From: Campylobacter aviculae
GTDB taxonomy: Bacteria; Campylobacterota; Campylobacteria; Campylobacterales; Campylobacteraceae
Direction of reading: 5' to 3'
Length of the DNA: 64,000 nucleotides
NCBI RefSeq assembly: GCF_005406215.1
Contig: NZ_NXMA01000008.1
Span: forward strand, 1 to 64,000
The translations under genes were made by a program, and so were the position numbers. Of the stretch, positions 56,074 to 64,000 are shown in pieces. The stretch's first letter is position 1. Every line of letters starts with the position of its first letter. Below the pieces are notes generated by a model. The model searched no databases, had not been told where the DNA came from, and was given only the letters and a program-made list of their open reading frames with translations.

Positions 56074-56579
56074 TAAGACACCTTCTTCATTATGATATCT
56101 ACAATTTCATTTTGTTTTAAAACCATATTTGGATCTTCAAATATTTCTTTTAAAGCAGAAGAAACGACTTCTTTTTCCATTTTTCTTAATTCGTATTTTT
56201 TTTGATCTTCAAAATATTGCTCGAGTAAAATAATTTCACTTTGGGTTTCCTCTCGAATTTTTTGCACAAGTATTTCCGCTTCTTTTTTTGCTGCAGCTAA
56301 AGTTGCAACAGAGTTTGCTTTTGCTTCTTCAAGTTTTTTCATTGTATCAATTTTTTTTGCTTTACTTTCTAAAAGTTTTTTTTGAATTTCATCCAATTTA
56401 GAAGAAATTTTTAATATGCGATTTTTATAAAAATTTTTAAAAAAATCAGCTGTAAAATAATACAAAATAGCTACAAAAATAAGAAAATTAATAGTTCTTG
56501 GAACGATATCATACTCATTATCGCCTGCAGCTAAAGCATACAAAGGGCATAATAAAATAATATAATATAGTTTTTTCAT
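56073..56579 (-). CDS. atpF: ATP synthase b subunit
   Basis: 168 residues. It starts with an unusual signal-like stretch LYYIILLCPLYALAAG before the membrane helix (INFLIFVAILYYFTADFF), so the N-terminus may be cleaved, as known for b subunits in this group. Then a long charged helix forms the peripheral stalk. It overlaps the b' gene by four bases. Confidence 0.92.
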   Translation of the reverse strand: MKKLYYIILLCPLYALAAGDNEYDIVPRTINFLIFVAILYYFTADFFKNFYKNRILKISSKLDEIQKKLLESKAKKIDTMKKLEEAKANSVATLAAAKKEAEILVQKIREETQSEIILLEQYFEDQKKYELRKMEKEVVSSALKEIFEDPNMVLKQNEIVDIIMKKVS

Positions 56580-57013
56580 CTATTTATCCCTGATTGTTTA
56601 ATATTATTATATAAAGCTTGCTTAAGTTCAGGCAAATGCTCAAATAAACTACTTTGGAATTCTTTTTTTTGATTTTCTAATTCTATGTAAAAATTAGACA
56701 TTTTGCGTTCTAGCTCTTCTTTTTTAGATTTTATAACTTGATCAGCCTCTTCTTTAGCCGCATTGATAGCATTTTGTTTTATTTTATAAACTTCTTCTCT
56801 AGTATTGGCATAAATTGCTTCAACTTCATCATTAGCATTTAACATCTCTTGAGAGTTTTCTTTCACTTTATTCTCATCATTTTTAATAGAATCATTTCTT
56901 TCATCCATAAATTTTAAAAGAGGTTTATATAGCATAGTATTTAAAATGACTATCATAGCTAAAAAGATAGCCATAGTAGCAAACATTATCGAAGGATGCA
57001 TGTCTTCAAACAT
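56576..57013 (-). CDS. ATP synthase b' subunit
   Basis: 145 residues. A membrane helix near the start (FATMAIFLAMIVILNTMLYKPLL) is followed by a long coiled-coil region (NDEVEAIYANTREEVYKIKQNAI). Having both b and b' means that the peripheral stalk is a heterodimer. The subunits a and c are not in this window. Confidence 0.9.
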   Translation of the reverse strand: MFEDMHPSIMFATMAIFLAMIVILNTMLYKPLLKFMDERNDSIKNDENKVKENSQEMLNANDEVEAIYANTREEVYKIKQNAINAAKEEADQVIKSKKEELERKMSNFYIELENQKKEFQSSLFEHLPELKQALYNNIKQSGINR

Positions 57014-57074
57014 AAATTTTCCTTAATTATCTAAAATATATTATTTTAGCATAAAAAAATAAGAATTGGTTAAA

Positions 57075-57908
57075 TCAATCGAGAAATTTAGTTAGTTTTT
57101 TGATTTTAGTAGTATTTTCTAGATGGATGATGAGATTATTTTTCTTGTGAGTACAAGAAAAACCAATTTTATTTAATATTTGTTTTAAATTTTGCATAGA
57201 ATTTTCAAATTCTACATCTTCTTGAATTTTTTCTTTATTTTTTATTTTTTGAACAATTTTTTCTGTATCTCTTACATTTAATTTTTGACCTACAATACTA
57301 TCCACTAGCATTTTCTCATCTTTTTTATCGAGCCCTACTAAAACTTTAGCATGCCCTTGAGAAATTTTTCCTTGAATTATAAGTTCTTGAGTTTTTTCAT
57401 CTAAATTTAAAAGTCTTAAAGTATTTGTAATTTGAGTTCGACTTTTATGGATTAACTCAGCTAAATTTTCTTGAGTAATATTATGCACTTCAATCAAATC
57501 TTTATAAGAGTGAGCAAGTTCTATAGGATTTAAATTTTCTCTTTGGATATTTTCTATAAGAGCAAGCTCTCTAAGTTTTGTTTCATCACTATCTGAAACA
57601 AAAGCTAGTATATTTTTTTCACCCAAAATCTCAGTGGCACGCAGCCTTCTTTCTCCGGCAACTAAAATGAATTTATCATTTTTTTTAAGAACAATTATAG
57701 GTTGAATGAGTCCATACTCTTTAATAGAATTTGCAAGTTCATTTAAAGCTGCTTCATCAAAAACTTTTCTTGGTTGAAAGGGATTTGGAGTAATTTTTTC
57801 AATTTCAATAAGACTAACTTGATTTTTATCAAGCCCTAATTCTTTAGTATAAATTTCACTTACATCTCCTATGAGCGTACTTAGTCCTTTATTTTTGTTT
57901 AAGCCCAT
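57075..57908 (-). CDS. parB: Chromosome partitioning protein ParB
   Basis: 277 residues. The CTP-binding motif GERRLRATEILGE, ENIQRENLNPIELAHSY and the helix-turn-helix LAELIHKSRTQITNTLRLLNL bind parS. I found no parS-like palindrome in the window. It is three bases downstream of parA. Confidence 0.96.
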   Translation of the reverse strand: MGLNKNKGLSTLIGDVSEIYTKELGLDKNQVSLIEIEKITPNPFQPRKVFDEAALNELANSIKEYGLIQPIIVLKKNDKFILVAGERRLRATEILGEKNILAFVSDSDETKLRELALIENIQRENLNPIELAHSYKDLIEVHNITQENLAELIHKSRTQITNTLRLLNLDEKTQELIIQGKISQGHAKVLVGLDKKDEKMLVDSIVGQKLNVRDTEKIVQKIKNKEKIQEDVEFENSMQNLKQILNKIGFSCTHKKNNLIIHLENTTKIKKLTKFLD

Positions 57909-57911
57909 ATT

Positions 57912-58697
57912 TCATCCTAAAATCGAGTAAGCTAAATTTTGATAAGCCAAAGATCCAGGCGATTTGATATCATAAAGTATGATAGGTTTGCCAAAACTAG
58001 GGCTTTCTGCTAATTTAACATTGCGTGGAATAACAATAAAATCATCTTCATTGTCGTTAATGGTAAAAAGTTGTTTTTTAAAATTTTGTTTTAAATCTTC
58101 TACAACATCTTTAGAAAGATTATTTTGAGAGCTATACATAGTCGGCAAGAAGCCACGCACTTTAAGCTTTGGATTGAGAGTTTTTTTAATAATCTTAATC
58201 GTATTTAAAACCATAGCAACACCTTCAAGTGCGTAAAATTCGCATTGTATAGGGATAATAACGCTATCGCTTGCTGCAAAAGCATTGATGGTAATACTCC
58301 CAAGTGCTGGTGGAGAATCTATAATGATAAAATCATATTCATCTAAAACTTCTTGAAGTTGGTTTTTTAGTATGGTTTTTTTTTCATTATTTTCGCCTTT
58401 GGCGAGTTCTTGTTCTATTCCTACGAGGCCTATATTTGATGGGGCTAAATGGAGTTGTGGCAATTCTGTTTTTAAAATAATATCAGAAAGTTTTTTTCTG
58501 CCTATAAATACATGATAGATATTATACTCGTAGTTATTGCGATTAAAACCAAGTCCTGTTGTAGCATTTGCTTGTGGATCAACATCAACCAAAAGCACTT
58601 TTTTTTCTGCTACCGCCAAAGAAGCTGCTAAATTTACAGCTGTCGTAGTCTTTCCAACTCCACCTTTTTGATTTGCTATCGTTATAATCTCGCTCAT
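57912..58697 (-). CDS. parA: Chromosome partitioning ATPase ParA (Soj)
   Basis: 261 residues. Deviant Walker A KGGVGKTTTAVNLA (10-23), VDVDPQANAT (Walker A') and DFIIIDSPPALG (Walker B). No N-terminal helix-turn-helix domain, so it is of the chromosomal Soj type. Confidence 0.96.
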   Translation of the reverse strand: MSEIITIANQKGGVGKTTTAVNLAASLAVAEKKVLLVDVDPQANATTGLGFNRNNYEYNIYHVFIGRKKLSDIILKTELPQLHLAPSNIGLVGIEQELAKGENNEKKTILKNQLQEVLDEYDFIIIDSPPALGSITINAFAASDSVIIPIQCEFYALEGVAMVLNTIKIIKKTLNPKLKVRGFLPTMYSSQNNLSKDVVEDLKQNFKKQLFTINDNEDDFIVIPRNVKLAESPSFGKPIILYDIKSPGSLAYQNLAYSILG

Positions 58698-59329
58698 CTT
58701 AAACTATATACCCTTTTATTATCTAATAAAATTGATCCATCTTGATATAAACAAGCATCTTTAAGTGAAAAAATCTTGCCTTCATGATGGATGCTAAAAT
58801 GTCTTGATTTTTCGAATTCTAACATATACTTGCTAAAAATATTCTTCCATAAAAATTTTTTTTCTAGCTTTTTTACAAACTCTTTAACCAAATATTCCAA
58901 AGATATTTTAATATCACATAAAGCTCTATTTTCAGGGGCAAAAGTTATATTTAAACCTATACCTCCTATAACAAAATCAGAAATTTTGGTACTCATTATA
59001 CCTCCTGTTTTTTTATCGTCTAAATATAAATCATTAGGCCACTTAAGCCATATTTTAGAACCATAATCCGCTAAAATTTCTTTAAATAAATAAGCAAAAT
59101 AAATACTCACTGAGGCTAAAGGTAAATCTTTAGGTAAATCTTTTTCTTTTAAACAAAAAGAAAGGTGCAAATTTCCTTTTGAGCTTTGCCATGAATTTTC
59201 TCTACTTCCTATTCCTTGAGTTTGTTCTAAGGCATATAAGGCGGTATTTTTTGTTATTTTTTTATTGCGGATTTGTTCGCATAAAAAAAGGTGGGTTGAA
59301 TCTATACTTTCAATACAAATTATCTCCAA
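58694..59329 (-). CDS. birA: Biotin-[acetyl-CoA-carboxylase] ligase, no DNA-binding domain
   Basis: 211 residues. ESIDSTHLFLCEQI starts the catalytic domain, TQGIGSRENSWQSSKGNLHLSFCL is the biotinyl-AMP loop and WLKWPNDLYLDDKKTGGIM holds the active-site lysines. It lacks the N-terminal winged helix of E. coli BirA, so it is a ligase only. The start is TTG at 59329, which overlaps the fmt end and has GAGG upstream. Confidence 0.93.
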   Translation of the reverse strand: MEIICIESIDSTHLFLCEQIRNKKITKNTALYALEQTQGIGSRENSWQSSKGNLHLSFCLKEKDLPKDLPLASVSIYFAYLFKEILADYGSKIWLKWPNDLYLDDKKTGGIMSTKISDFVIGGIGLNITFAPENRALCDIKISLEYLVKEFVKKLEKKFLWKNIFSKYMLEFEKSRHFSIHHEGKIFSLKDACLYQDGSILLDNKRVYSLR

Positions 59330-60230
59330 CTTTCAACCTCTTTCCATTTAAATAAGTGTGTCCATCAAGGACTTTTTTTCCGCTTTCTTGTAATTTTTTT
59401 ATACGTAAAATTCCTTGCTTACAAGCAAGTAAAAAACTTTCTTTTTCCAATTCTAAAATTTCTCCTTCTTGGTTAAATATTTTAGTTTCATCTATAAGTT
59501 CTAATTCTAAAAATTTTAAGCCATTAGCTAAAAAAATATTTGGCCAAGGAGTAAATGCAAGATATTTTTGATAAATTTCTCTTGCGTTGTGCAATGCAAT
59601 CATCCCATCTTCTTTTTTTATTTTTTTACATTGTGTTGCTAAATTTTCATCTTGCTTTTTTGGAGTGATGTTTTTAAAATTTAAAAGAGTGGAAATGATA
59701 AGTTTTGCAGCTAAATTAGCTAAAATTTCAAAAACTTCACTTGAATTTTTATCTTTGATGTCGCATTCTAAACTCTCAAGTATGGCACCTGTATCAAGCC
59801 CTTCTTCCATAAGCATAGTACAAACCCCACTTTTTTCATCGCCATTTAAAATAGCACTTTGAATAGGACTAGCACCGCGGTATTTTGGCAATAAAGAAGC
59901 GTGTAAATTGATACAAGGGGCTATATCTAAAACGGCTTTAGGCAAAATTTTGCCATAGGCAGCTACCACTATAAAATCCGGTCTTAGATCACGAATTTGT
60001 TTAACAACCATTTCATCTTTTAAGGAAATAGGTGTAAAAATAGGAATATTAGGAGAATGATGACTCAAAAAAGCTTTAGTATCACTTGGGGTTAAAATTT
60101 GTTTTCTACCCACTGCTTTATCAGGTTGAGTAAAAAGAGCCATCATATTAAAATTTTCATTTTCTAAAAGAGCTTTTAAAATACAAGTGGCATAAGCTGG
60201 GGTGCCCATAAAAATAATTTTTTTCATCAT
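59310..60230 (-). CDS. fmt: Methionyl-tRNA formyltransferase
   Basis: 306 residues. KKIIFMGTPAYATCIL opens the enzyme, LHASLLPKYRGASPIQSAILNGD has the catalytic His and EGLDTGAILE the Asp. Forms the initiator tRNA whose formyl group is later taken off by Def (5.3 kb). First gene of the long minus-strand run; upstream 60231-60431 is A/T-rich with promoters for both sides. Confidence 0.97.
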   Translation of the reverse strand: MMKKIIFMGTPAYATCILKALLENENFNMMALFTQPDKAVGRKQILTPSDTKAFLSHHSPNIPIFTPISLKDEMVVKQIRDLRPDFIVVAAYGKILPKAVLDIAPCINLHASLLPKYRGASPIQSAILNGDEKSGVCTMLMEEGLDTGAILESLECDIKDKNSSEVFEILANLAAKLIISTLLNFKNITPKKQDENLATQCKKIKKEDGMIALHNAREIYQKYLAFTPWPNIFLANGLKFLELELIDETKIFNQEGEILELEKESFLLACKQGILRIKKLQESGKKVLDGHTYLNGKRLKVGDNLY

Positions 60231-60397
60231 CTATAACTTCAAATAAAAATTTTTTCAAAATCATATCGAATTTGAATTTAAAAAATGGTTTAATAATCTA
60301 AGATACTTGAAATTTTTAAGCTCAAGATTTTTATTAAAATAACCTAATTATTTAAAATATAAATTCTAAAAGTTTTTGATAATAATTCTAAAAATGC

Positions 60398-60403
60398 TAT
60401 AAT
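60398..60403 (+). promoter_or_regulatory. -10 box of the ABC exporter gene
   Basis: TGCTATAAT 29 bases before the ATG at 60432; the site TTGGAG follows. Confidence 0.55.
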
Positions 60404-60431
60404 AAAATATTTTTATTGGAGTATTAAGAAA

Positions 60432-62066
60432 ATGTCTTTTATCGTTGAAATGCTTAAAAATAATAAGTTAAAATTTTTATCCTTTTTATTTTTTTCTTTT
60501 ATAACAAGCATCGTAGGGGTTTTTACTTTAATTTTTATCAATAATTACTTACTTAAAAATGCACAAGATATACCTATTTTTTATTTTCTAATCCTGCTTT
60601 TAGTTTTTTTTGTAAGCTCGACTATAGTAGAGCTTGGGTTAAGTATTTTTGGACAAAATTTTATTTTTAAAATGCAAAAGCGTATTGTAAAACAAATTTT
60701 AGACACCCCTTTACTCCGAGTAGCTAGAGTAGGAAAAGCAAGGATTTTAGCATCTTTAGGTTCTGATGTTAGAAATATATCTTTTGGACTTTTGCGTTTG
60801 CCTGAATTTCTACAATCAAGCATTTTGATTTTTTGCACGAGTATTTATTTGTGTTATCTTTCTTTTGAAATTTTTATTTTTTGTGCGGTTTGGATCGCAA
60901 TTGTTTTTATAACGAATCATTTTTTGATGATGAAAGTTTATTATTATTTTCGCAAAGCTAGAGAAAATGATGATGCTTTGCAAAATAATTACCAAAATAT
61001 ACTCGATGGCCATAAAGAACTTTTAATCAATCAAGATAGAGCCAAGCTTTATTATGAACTTGAATTTGAAAAAAATGCAAAAGCAAAAAAAACAAATAGT
61101 ACCTTAGGAAATCTTTTTAATAATTTATCAAACAATTGGACAAATGTAACGCTTTTAACTTTAGTGGGTATGGAGTTTTTTTTAGCCTTAAAGTATAACC
61201 TGGCAAGTGTAAATGAAGCAACCACTATAGCTCTTTCTATTTTATTTTTAAGGACTCCTTTGGTTTCCATGATCTCTTCCTTTCCTACCTTACTTTTAGC
61301 AAAAATTGCTTTAGATAAAATCGAAAAATTAGAATTAGATGGATATAAAGAAGGCTTTGAAAAAGTAGATTATATTAAGGATTGGAAGCGAATTTCTTTT
61401 AAAAATGTTTCTTTTTCTTATGAAGAGAATTTCAGTTTAAATCCTGTTAATATTGATTTAAAAAAAGGCGAACTTGTATTTTTAATTGGTAAAAATGGGA
61501 GCGGAAAATCAACTTTTTGTATGCTTTTAACAGGACTTTTTAAACCAAGTGGAGGTGAAATTTATGTGGATAATATGCAAATTGATGATGAAAAAAGCTT
61601 GAAACAATATAGATCGCTTATTTCTGCTATTTTTAGCGATTTTCATCTTTTTAGTAAAACCTTAAGTAAAAATAGTTTTGCAAGTGAAGAAAAAATCGCT
61701 TTTTGGCTTGAATTTTTAGAGCTAGAAAACAAAACGAGTGTTATAGATCATGAATTAACTTTTACCAAACTTTCCACAGGACAAAAAAAGCGTTTAGCTA
61801 TGCTTATAGCCTTGCTTGAAGATAGAGATGTTTTAATTCTTGATGAATGGGCGGCAGATCAAGATCCAGTCTTTAGAAAATTTTTTTATAAAAAACTTTT
61901 ACCTTTACTAAAAGAACAAGGTAAAACTATCTTTGCGATCACGCATGATGATGCTTATTTTGATAGCGCTGATCGAATTTTACTTGCCCAAGAAGGTAGT
62001 ATTAGTGAATTAAAGGGCGATAATATTAAAGAATTGGCAAAAAATTTAGTAGAAAAATTTGACTAA
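60432..62066 (+). CDS. YojI/PvdE-like cyclic-peptide ABC exporter (fused permease-ATPase)
   Basis: 544 residues. Six membrane helices in the first ~300 residues with a YojI/SyrD-type pattern (LLRLPEFLQSSILIF, LLINQDRAKLYYE), then the nucleotide-binding domain: Walker A GKNGSGKS (about 352-359), signature LSTGQKKRLAMLIAL and Walker B VLILDEWAADQDP with ITHDD as switch. The family exports microcin J25 and siderophores in other species. It shares an overlap of four bases with the convergent TorD-type gene. Substrate unknown here. Confidence 0.85.
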   Translation: MSFIVEMLKNNKLKFLSFLFFSFITSIVGVFTLIFINNYLLKNAQDIPIFYFLILLLVFFVSSTIVELGLSIFGQNFIFKMQKRIVKQILDTPLLRVARVGKARILASLGSDVRNISFGLLRLPEFLQSSILIFCTSIYLCYLSFEIFIFCAVWIAIVFITNHFLMMKVYYYFRKARENDDALQNNYQNILDGHKELLINQDRAKLYYELEFEKNAKAKKTNSTLGNLFNNLSNNWTNVTLLTLVGMEFFLALKYNLASVNEATTIALSILFLRTPLVSMISSFPTLLLAKIALDKIEKLELDGYKEGFEKVDYIKDWKRISFKNVSFSYEENFSLNPVNIDLKKGELVFLIGKNGSGKSTFCMLLTGLFKPSGGEIYVDNMQIDDEKSLKQYRSLISAIFSDFHLFSKTLSKNSFASEEKIAFWLEFLELENKTSVIDHELTFTKLSTGQKKRLAMLIALLEDRDVLILDEWAADQDPVFRKFFYKKLLPLLKEQGKTIFAITHDDAYFDSADRILLAQEGSISELKGDNIKELAKNLVEKFD

Positions 62067-62617
62067 TGATTTTTATACTCTTCAAAAAAATCTCTCATAA
62101 GCATAGCCAAACCTCTATAAAAATCGCTTTTTGCTCCTTTTGCTAAATCATCGTTCCAAGTATTAAACCAAGTGAAAAACTCTTTTTCTAAAAATTCCTT
62201 TAATGTCTTTTTGTCATCATTTTTTAGCAATTCTTTGATAAATAAAAGTTCATTAATCAAGCTATCTTGAGGTTCATTTTCTAAAAAATTTAAAAAATTG
62301 TATTTTAAAAAGATATTTTTGACTTTTTCAGAATTACTTGAGTAAATTTCTTTATCTTTATCAAGGTAAAAAGAGGCGTAAGGTGGAGCTTTGACAAAAT
62401 CAATATCGCTTAAAAAAAGACAAGTAAAATCATATCCTATTCCTTTTTCATCTTCTTTAGAATGACTTAGTAGCCTTAAAGCTTCTTTTTGTAAAGGATT
62501 TTCATTTTTTAAAAACCACCTTTGCCAGAGCTGTTCTTCTTGAATTTTCTCTAGCAAATCTTGTTTAGGTGGATTTTTTAAAAAAGTAATGAAAATATCT
62601 ATTGCTAGATGTTTCAT
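62063..62617 (-). CDS. TorD/DmsD-family redox-enzyme chaperone
   Basis: 184 residues. LWQRWFLKNENPLQKEALRLL, YDFTCLFLSDIDFVKAPPYASFYLDKD and NELLFIKELL match the DmsD/TorD set, which binds the twin-arginine signal of the molybdoenzyme and helps it mature. Its position after the DmsC frames shows that it serves the DMSO-reductase-like operon. It shares one base with dmsC. Confidence 0.88.
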   Translation of the reverse strand: MKHLAIDIFITFLKNPPKQDLLEKIQEEQLWQRWFLKNENPLQKEALRLLSHSKEDEKGIGYDFTCLFLSDIDFVKAPPYASFYLDKDKEIYSSNSEKVKNIFLKYNFLNFLENEPQDSLINELLFIKELLKNDDKKTLKEFLEKEFFTWFNTWNDDLAKGAKSDFYRGLAMLMRDFFEEYKNH

Positions 62618-63483
62618 TAAGGATGTCCTAGCATAATTTGCGTGCTTATTAGACCATAAAATAGCATTCTAGTGATAAACACGCCTATAAAAGCGCACAA
62701 TAGAGCAAAATAGGTAAAAAATTTACTTTGGAATTTTTCATAAAGATAGTTATTTAAATACCAACAAGTAATGCTTAATCCCAAAAATGCAAAAGATAGA
62801 CTAATAAACCAAACATAAGATCCTCCTAAAAGCTCAAAAGGATTGACAAGTCCCATAATCCAAGTTTGTCCTACGTGCAAGGTTTGCAAAACGATAGCCG
62901 TGCTTAAAAGTCCTATACCAATAAGCCCTGCAAAAAAAGACATTTTTCTTTCGTGCTTACTTTCTTCAAAAAAACAATAATAAAGAATAGATCCCAAGAA
63001 AATCGCACTAGCAAAAAAATAAAGCAAAGTGATTTTAAAATTCTAAGTCGGCACACTTTCTTGCATAGACCCATAAGCGCCACTCATAAAGAAAATTCCT
63101 AAAATTCCACATAGCAATGCTAGAAAAAAGATCCATTTTTTATTTTTAAAATAAAGCAAAAAGCCAAAAACACAAACAAGAGAAGAGAATAAAATTTCAT
63201 TATTCATCCAACCTACATACCATTGATTATTGGCATAAAAAAATCCAAGTCGGTTAAGAACATTGAAAATATGTGTTATATCATTTAGATGAAAAAAAGA
63301 AGGTATAAAAGCTACAATCATAGCTATACCTAAAAAAAGTCCAAAAGATTTTAAATGAGTAAAATTTTTATAGCCATTTAAAAAAGCAGGAGCATAGACA
63401 AAGCTAAGCCCGATAAAGGCTTGTGCGAGTATGGTAAAAAGTACTAAAGGCATTTCACTAAAAATATGATTAAAGGATGTCAT
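62617..63483 (-). pseudogene. dmsC: dmsC, membrane anchor, split by an in-frame amber codon
   Basis: Two minus-strand parts lie in the same frame. The first (63483 to 63043) has four membrane helices and ends GSMQESVPT at TAG; the second continues five codons later with LLYFFASAIFLGS and four more helices, ending LISTQIMLGHP at 62617. Joined, they make about 288 residues, the usual DmsC length. Only a single base change separates it from an intact gene. Reading from a TTG at 63027 is possible but would lack a ribosome site. DmsC anchors DmsAB and oxidises menaquinol. Either this gene is freshly broken, or the amber is read through, or it is a sequencing error. Confidence 0.85.
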
Positions 63484-64000
63484 TTTTTACTCCTTGGTAA
63501 TTTTGTGGCAAATGAAAGATTGCGCTTTTATTTCCTGAAGGCAAACTATGCTTTTCAGGCACTATACATAAATTTGGATGCGTGATACTTGCATCAGGTA
63601 AAGGAGTGATTGAGGCTAAATTTCCATGTTTTTCTCTTAATTTAGCGATATCTCCAGCCTTTAAGGCTCTAAAAGGACAAGAATCCACACAAATTGGATT
63701 TTTTCCTTCTTTGAGTCTATCATAGCAACCATCGCATTTACTCATGTGGCCACTTTCGTGATTAAATTGTGGAGCACCATAAGGACAAGCCATAGCACAG
63801 GCTTTACATCCTATACACATACTATCTTCAACCTTTACTATACCCCATTTTACCTTCATGGTTGCACCTGTTGGACAAGCTTTTAAACAAGCTGGATCAG
63901 AGCAGTGATTGCAAGATATAGAAGTATAATAAGCAAAAACGTTTTGCTCTACACTCCCATCTTCTTCTTTACAAGTCCAATTACCCCCTTCTGTTTCAAA
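63470..64000 (-). CDS. dmsB: DmsB-type iron-sulfur subunit (5' end outside window)
   Basis: The frame is open from the window edge to TAA at 63470, 176 residues seen of about 205. Ferredoxin-like motifs: CNHCSDPACLKACPTG, CIGCKACAMACPYG and CDGCYDRLKEGKNPICVDSC, for [4Fe-4S] clusters. It carries electrons from DmsC to the molybdenum subunit DmsA, expected just beyond the window. It overlaps dmsC by 14 bases. Confidence 0.93.
   Translation of the reverse strand, partial: FETEGGNWTCKEEDGSVEQNVFAYYTSISCNHCSDPACLKACPTGATMKVKWGIVKVEDSMCIGCKACAMACPYGAPQFNHESGHMSKCDGCYDRLKEGKNPICVDSCPFRALKAGDIAKLREKHGNLASITPLPDASITHPNLCIVPEKHSLPSGNKSAIFHLPQNYQGVKNDIL

Noticed and set aside
57075..58697. parS site or replication origin near parAB
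   Set aside because: No 16-base parS-type palindrome was seen by eye around these genes; a pattern search would be needed to settle this.

Overview
The window is AT-rich, tightly packed bacterial DNA that reads as a chromosomal segment of a thermotolerant Campylobacter from the C. jejuni/C. coli clade. The evidence is the protein sequences themselves: fliI, tig, clpP, sodB, pal/omp18, a carboxynorspermidine dehydrogenase and a menaquinone prenyltransferase. TAATG and ATGA gene overlaps are frequent, extended -10 promoters without a clear -35 are typical, and two long homopolymeric G tracts are present. Compared with the C. jejuni gene order I remember, neighbours differ at several points, so C. 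coli or a close relative fits better than a standard C. jejuni strain. This is inference, not a database result.

Layout. 1-1012 is the 5' part of a chemoreceptor gene on the minus strand. 1321-3272 holds fliI and folE (minus). 3400-12097 is a plus-strand run: tig, clpP, def, a YifB/ComM-like ATPase, an NYN-LOTUS protein, the bifunctional NAD(P)HX repair enzyme, purN, a TerC protein, a short PhnA protein and a PNKP-like phosphatase. 12107-15037 (minus) has a CorC/HlyC-type membrane protein and an SbmA/BacA-like peptide transporter. 15124-19653 has the spermidine enzyme, a phase-variable methyltransferase (off), sodB, tRNA-Glu, mntP and miaA. 19720-33192 is a second plus-strand run: mqnP, moaA, queE, queD, a c-type cytochrome lipoprotein, rsmE, rpmE, rsmI, a SpoU methyltransferase, a RodZ-like protein, an aminotransferase, hom, yraN, trxA and trxB.

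33193-39402 is an accessory island. It carries two copies of a two-gene cassette: a small secreted four-cysteine protein joined by TAATG to a charged partner. A broken third copy is also present. The two cassettes end in an identical 109-bp inverted repeat about 3.3 kb apart, and a ~235-bp direct repeat occurs twice. Between the cassettes lie a protein with both a Sec signal peptide and a double-glycine leader-like motif, and a protein resembling the Cj0814 secreted family. The distal part (37.7-39.4 kb) has a YqaE/Pmp3 gene with a 10-G tract inside its promoter, a SmpA/BamE-like lipoprotein and what look like leftovers of a VirB-type secretion cluster.

39403-60230 is almost entirely minus-strand: a DASS anion transporter, ybeY, recO, a two-gene operon with a clear sigma-54 promoter, an isochorismatase-like hydrolase, a TtcA-like protein, mtnN, fabD and slyD. 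These are followed by the Tol-Pal set, the F1Fo ATP synthase, parA/parB, birA and fmt. 60432-62066 (plus) is a YojI-like ABC exporter. 62063-64000 (minus) is the end of a DMSO-reductase operon whose dmsC is split by one in-frame amber codon.

The main items for follow-up are the repeat-flanked cassette island, the G tract within the YqaE promoter, the phase-off methyltransferase, the split dmsC, the PNKP-like protein with a destroyed kinase P-loop, the SbmA homologue with a ~160-residue insertion, and the sigma-54-driven pair of exported proteins.
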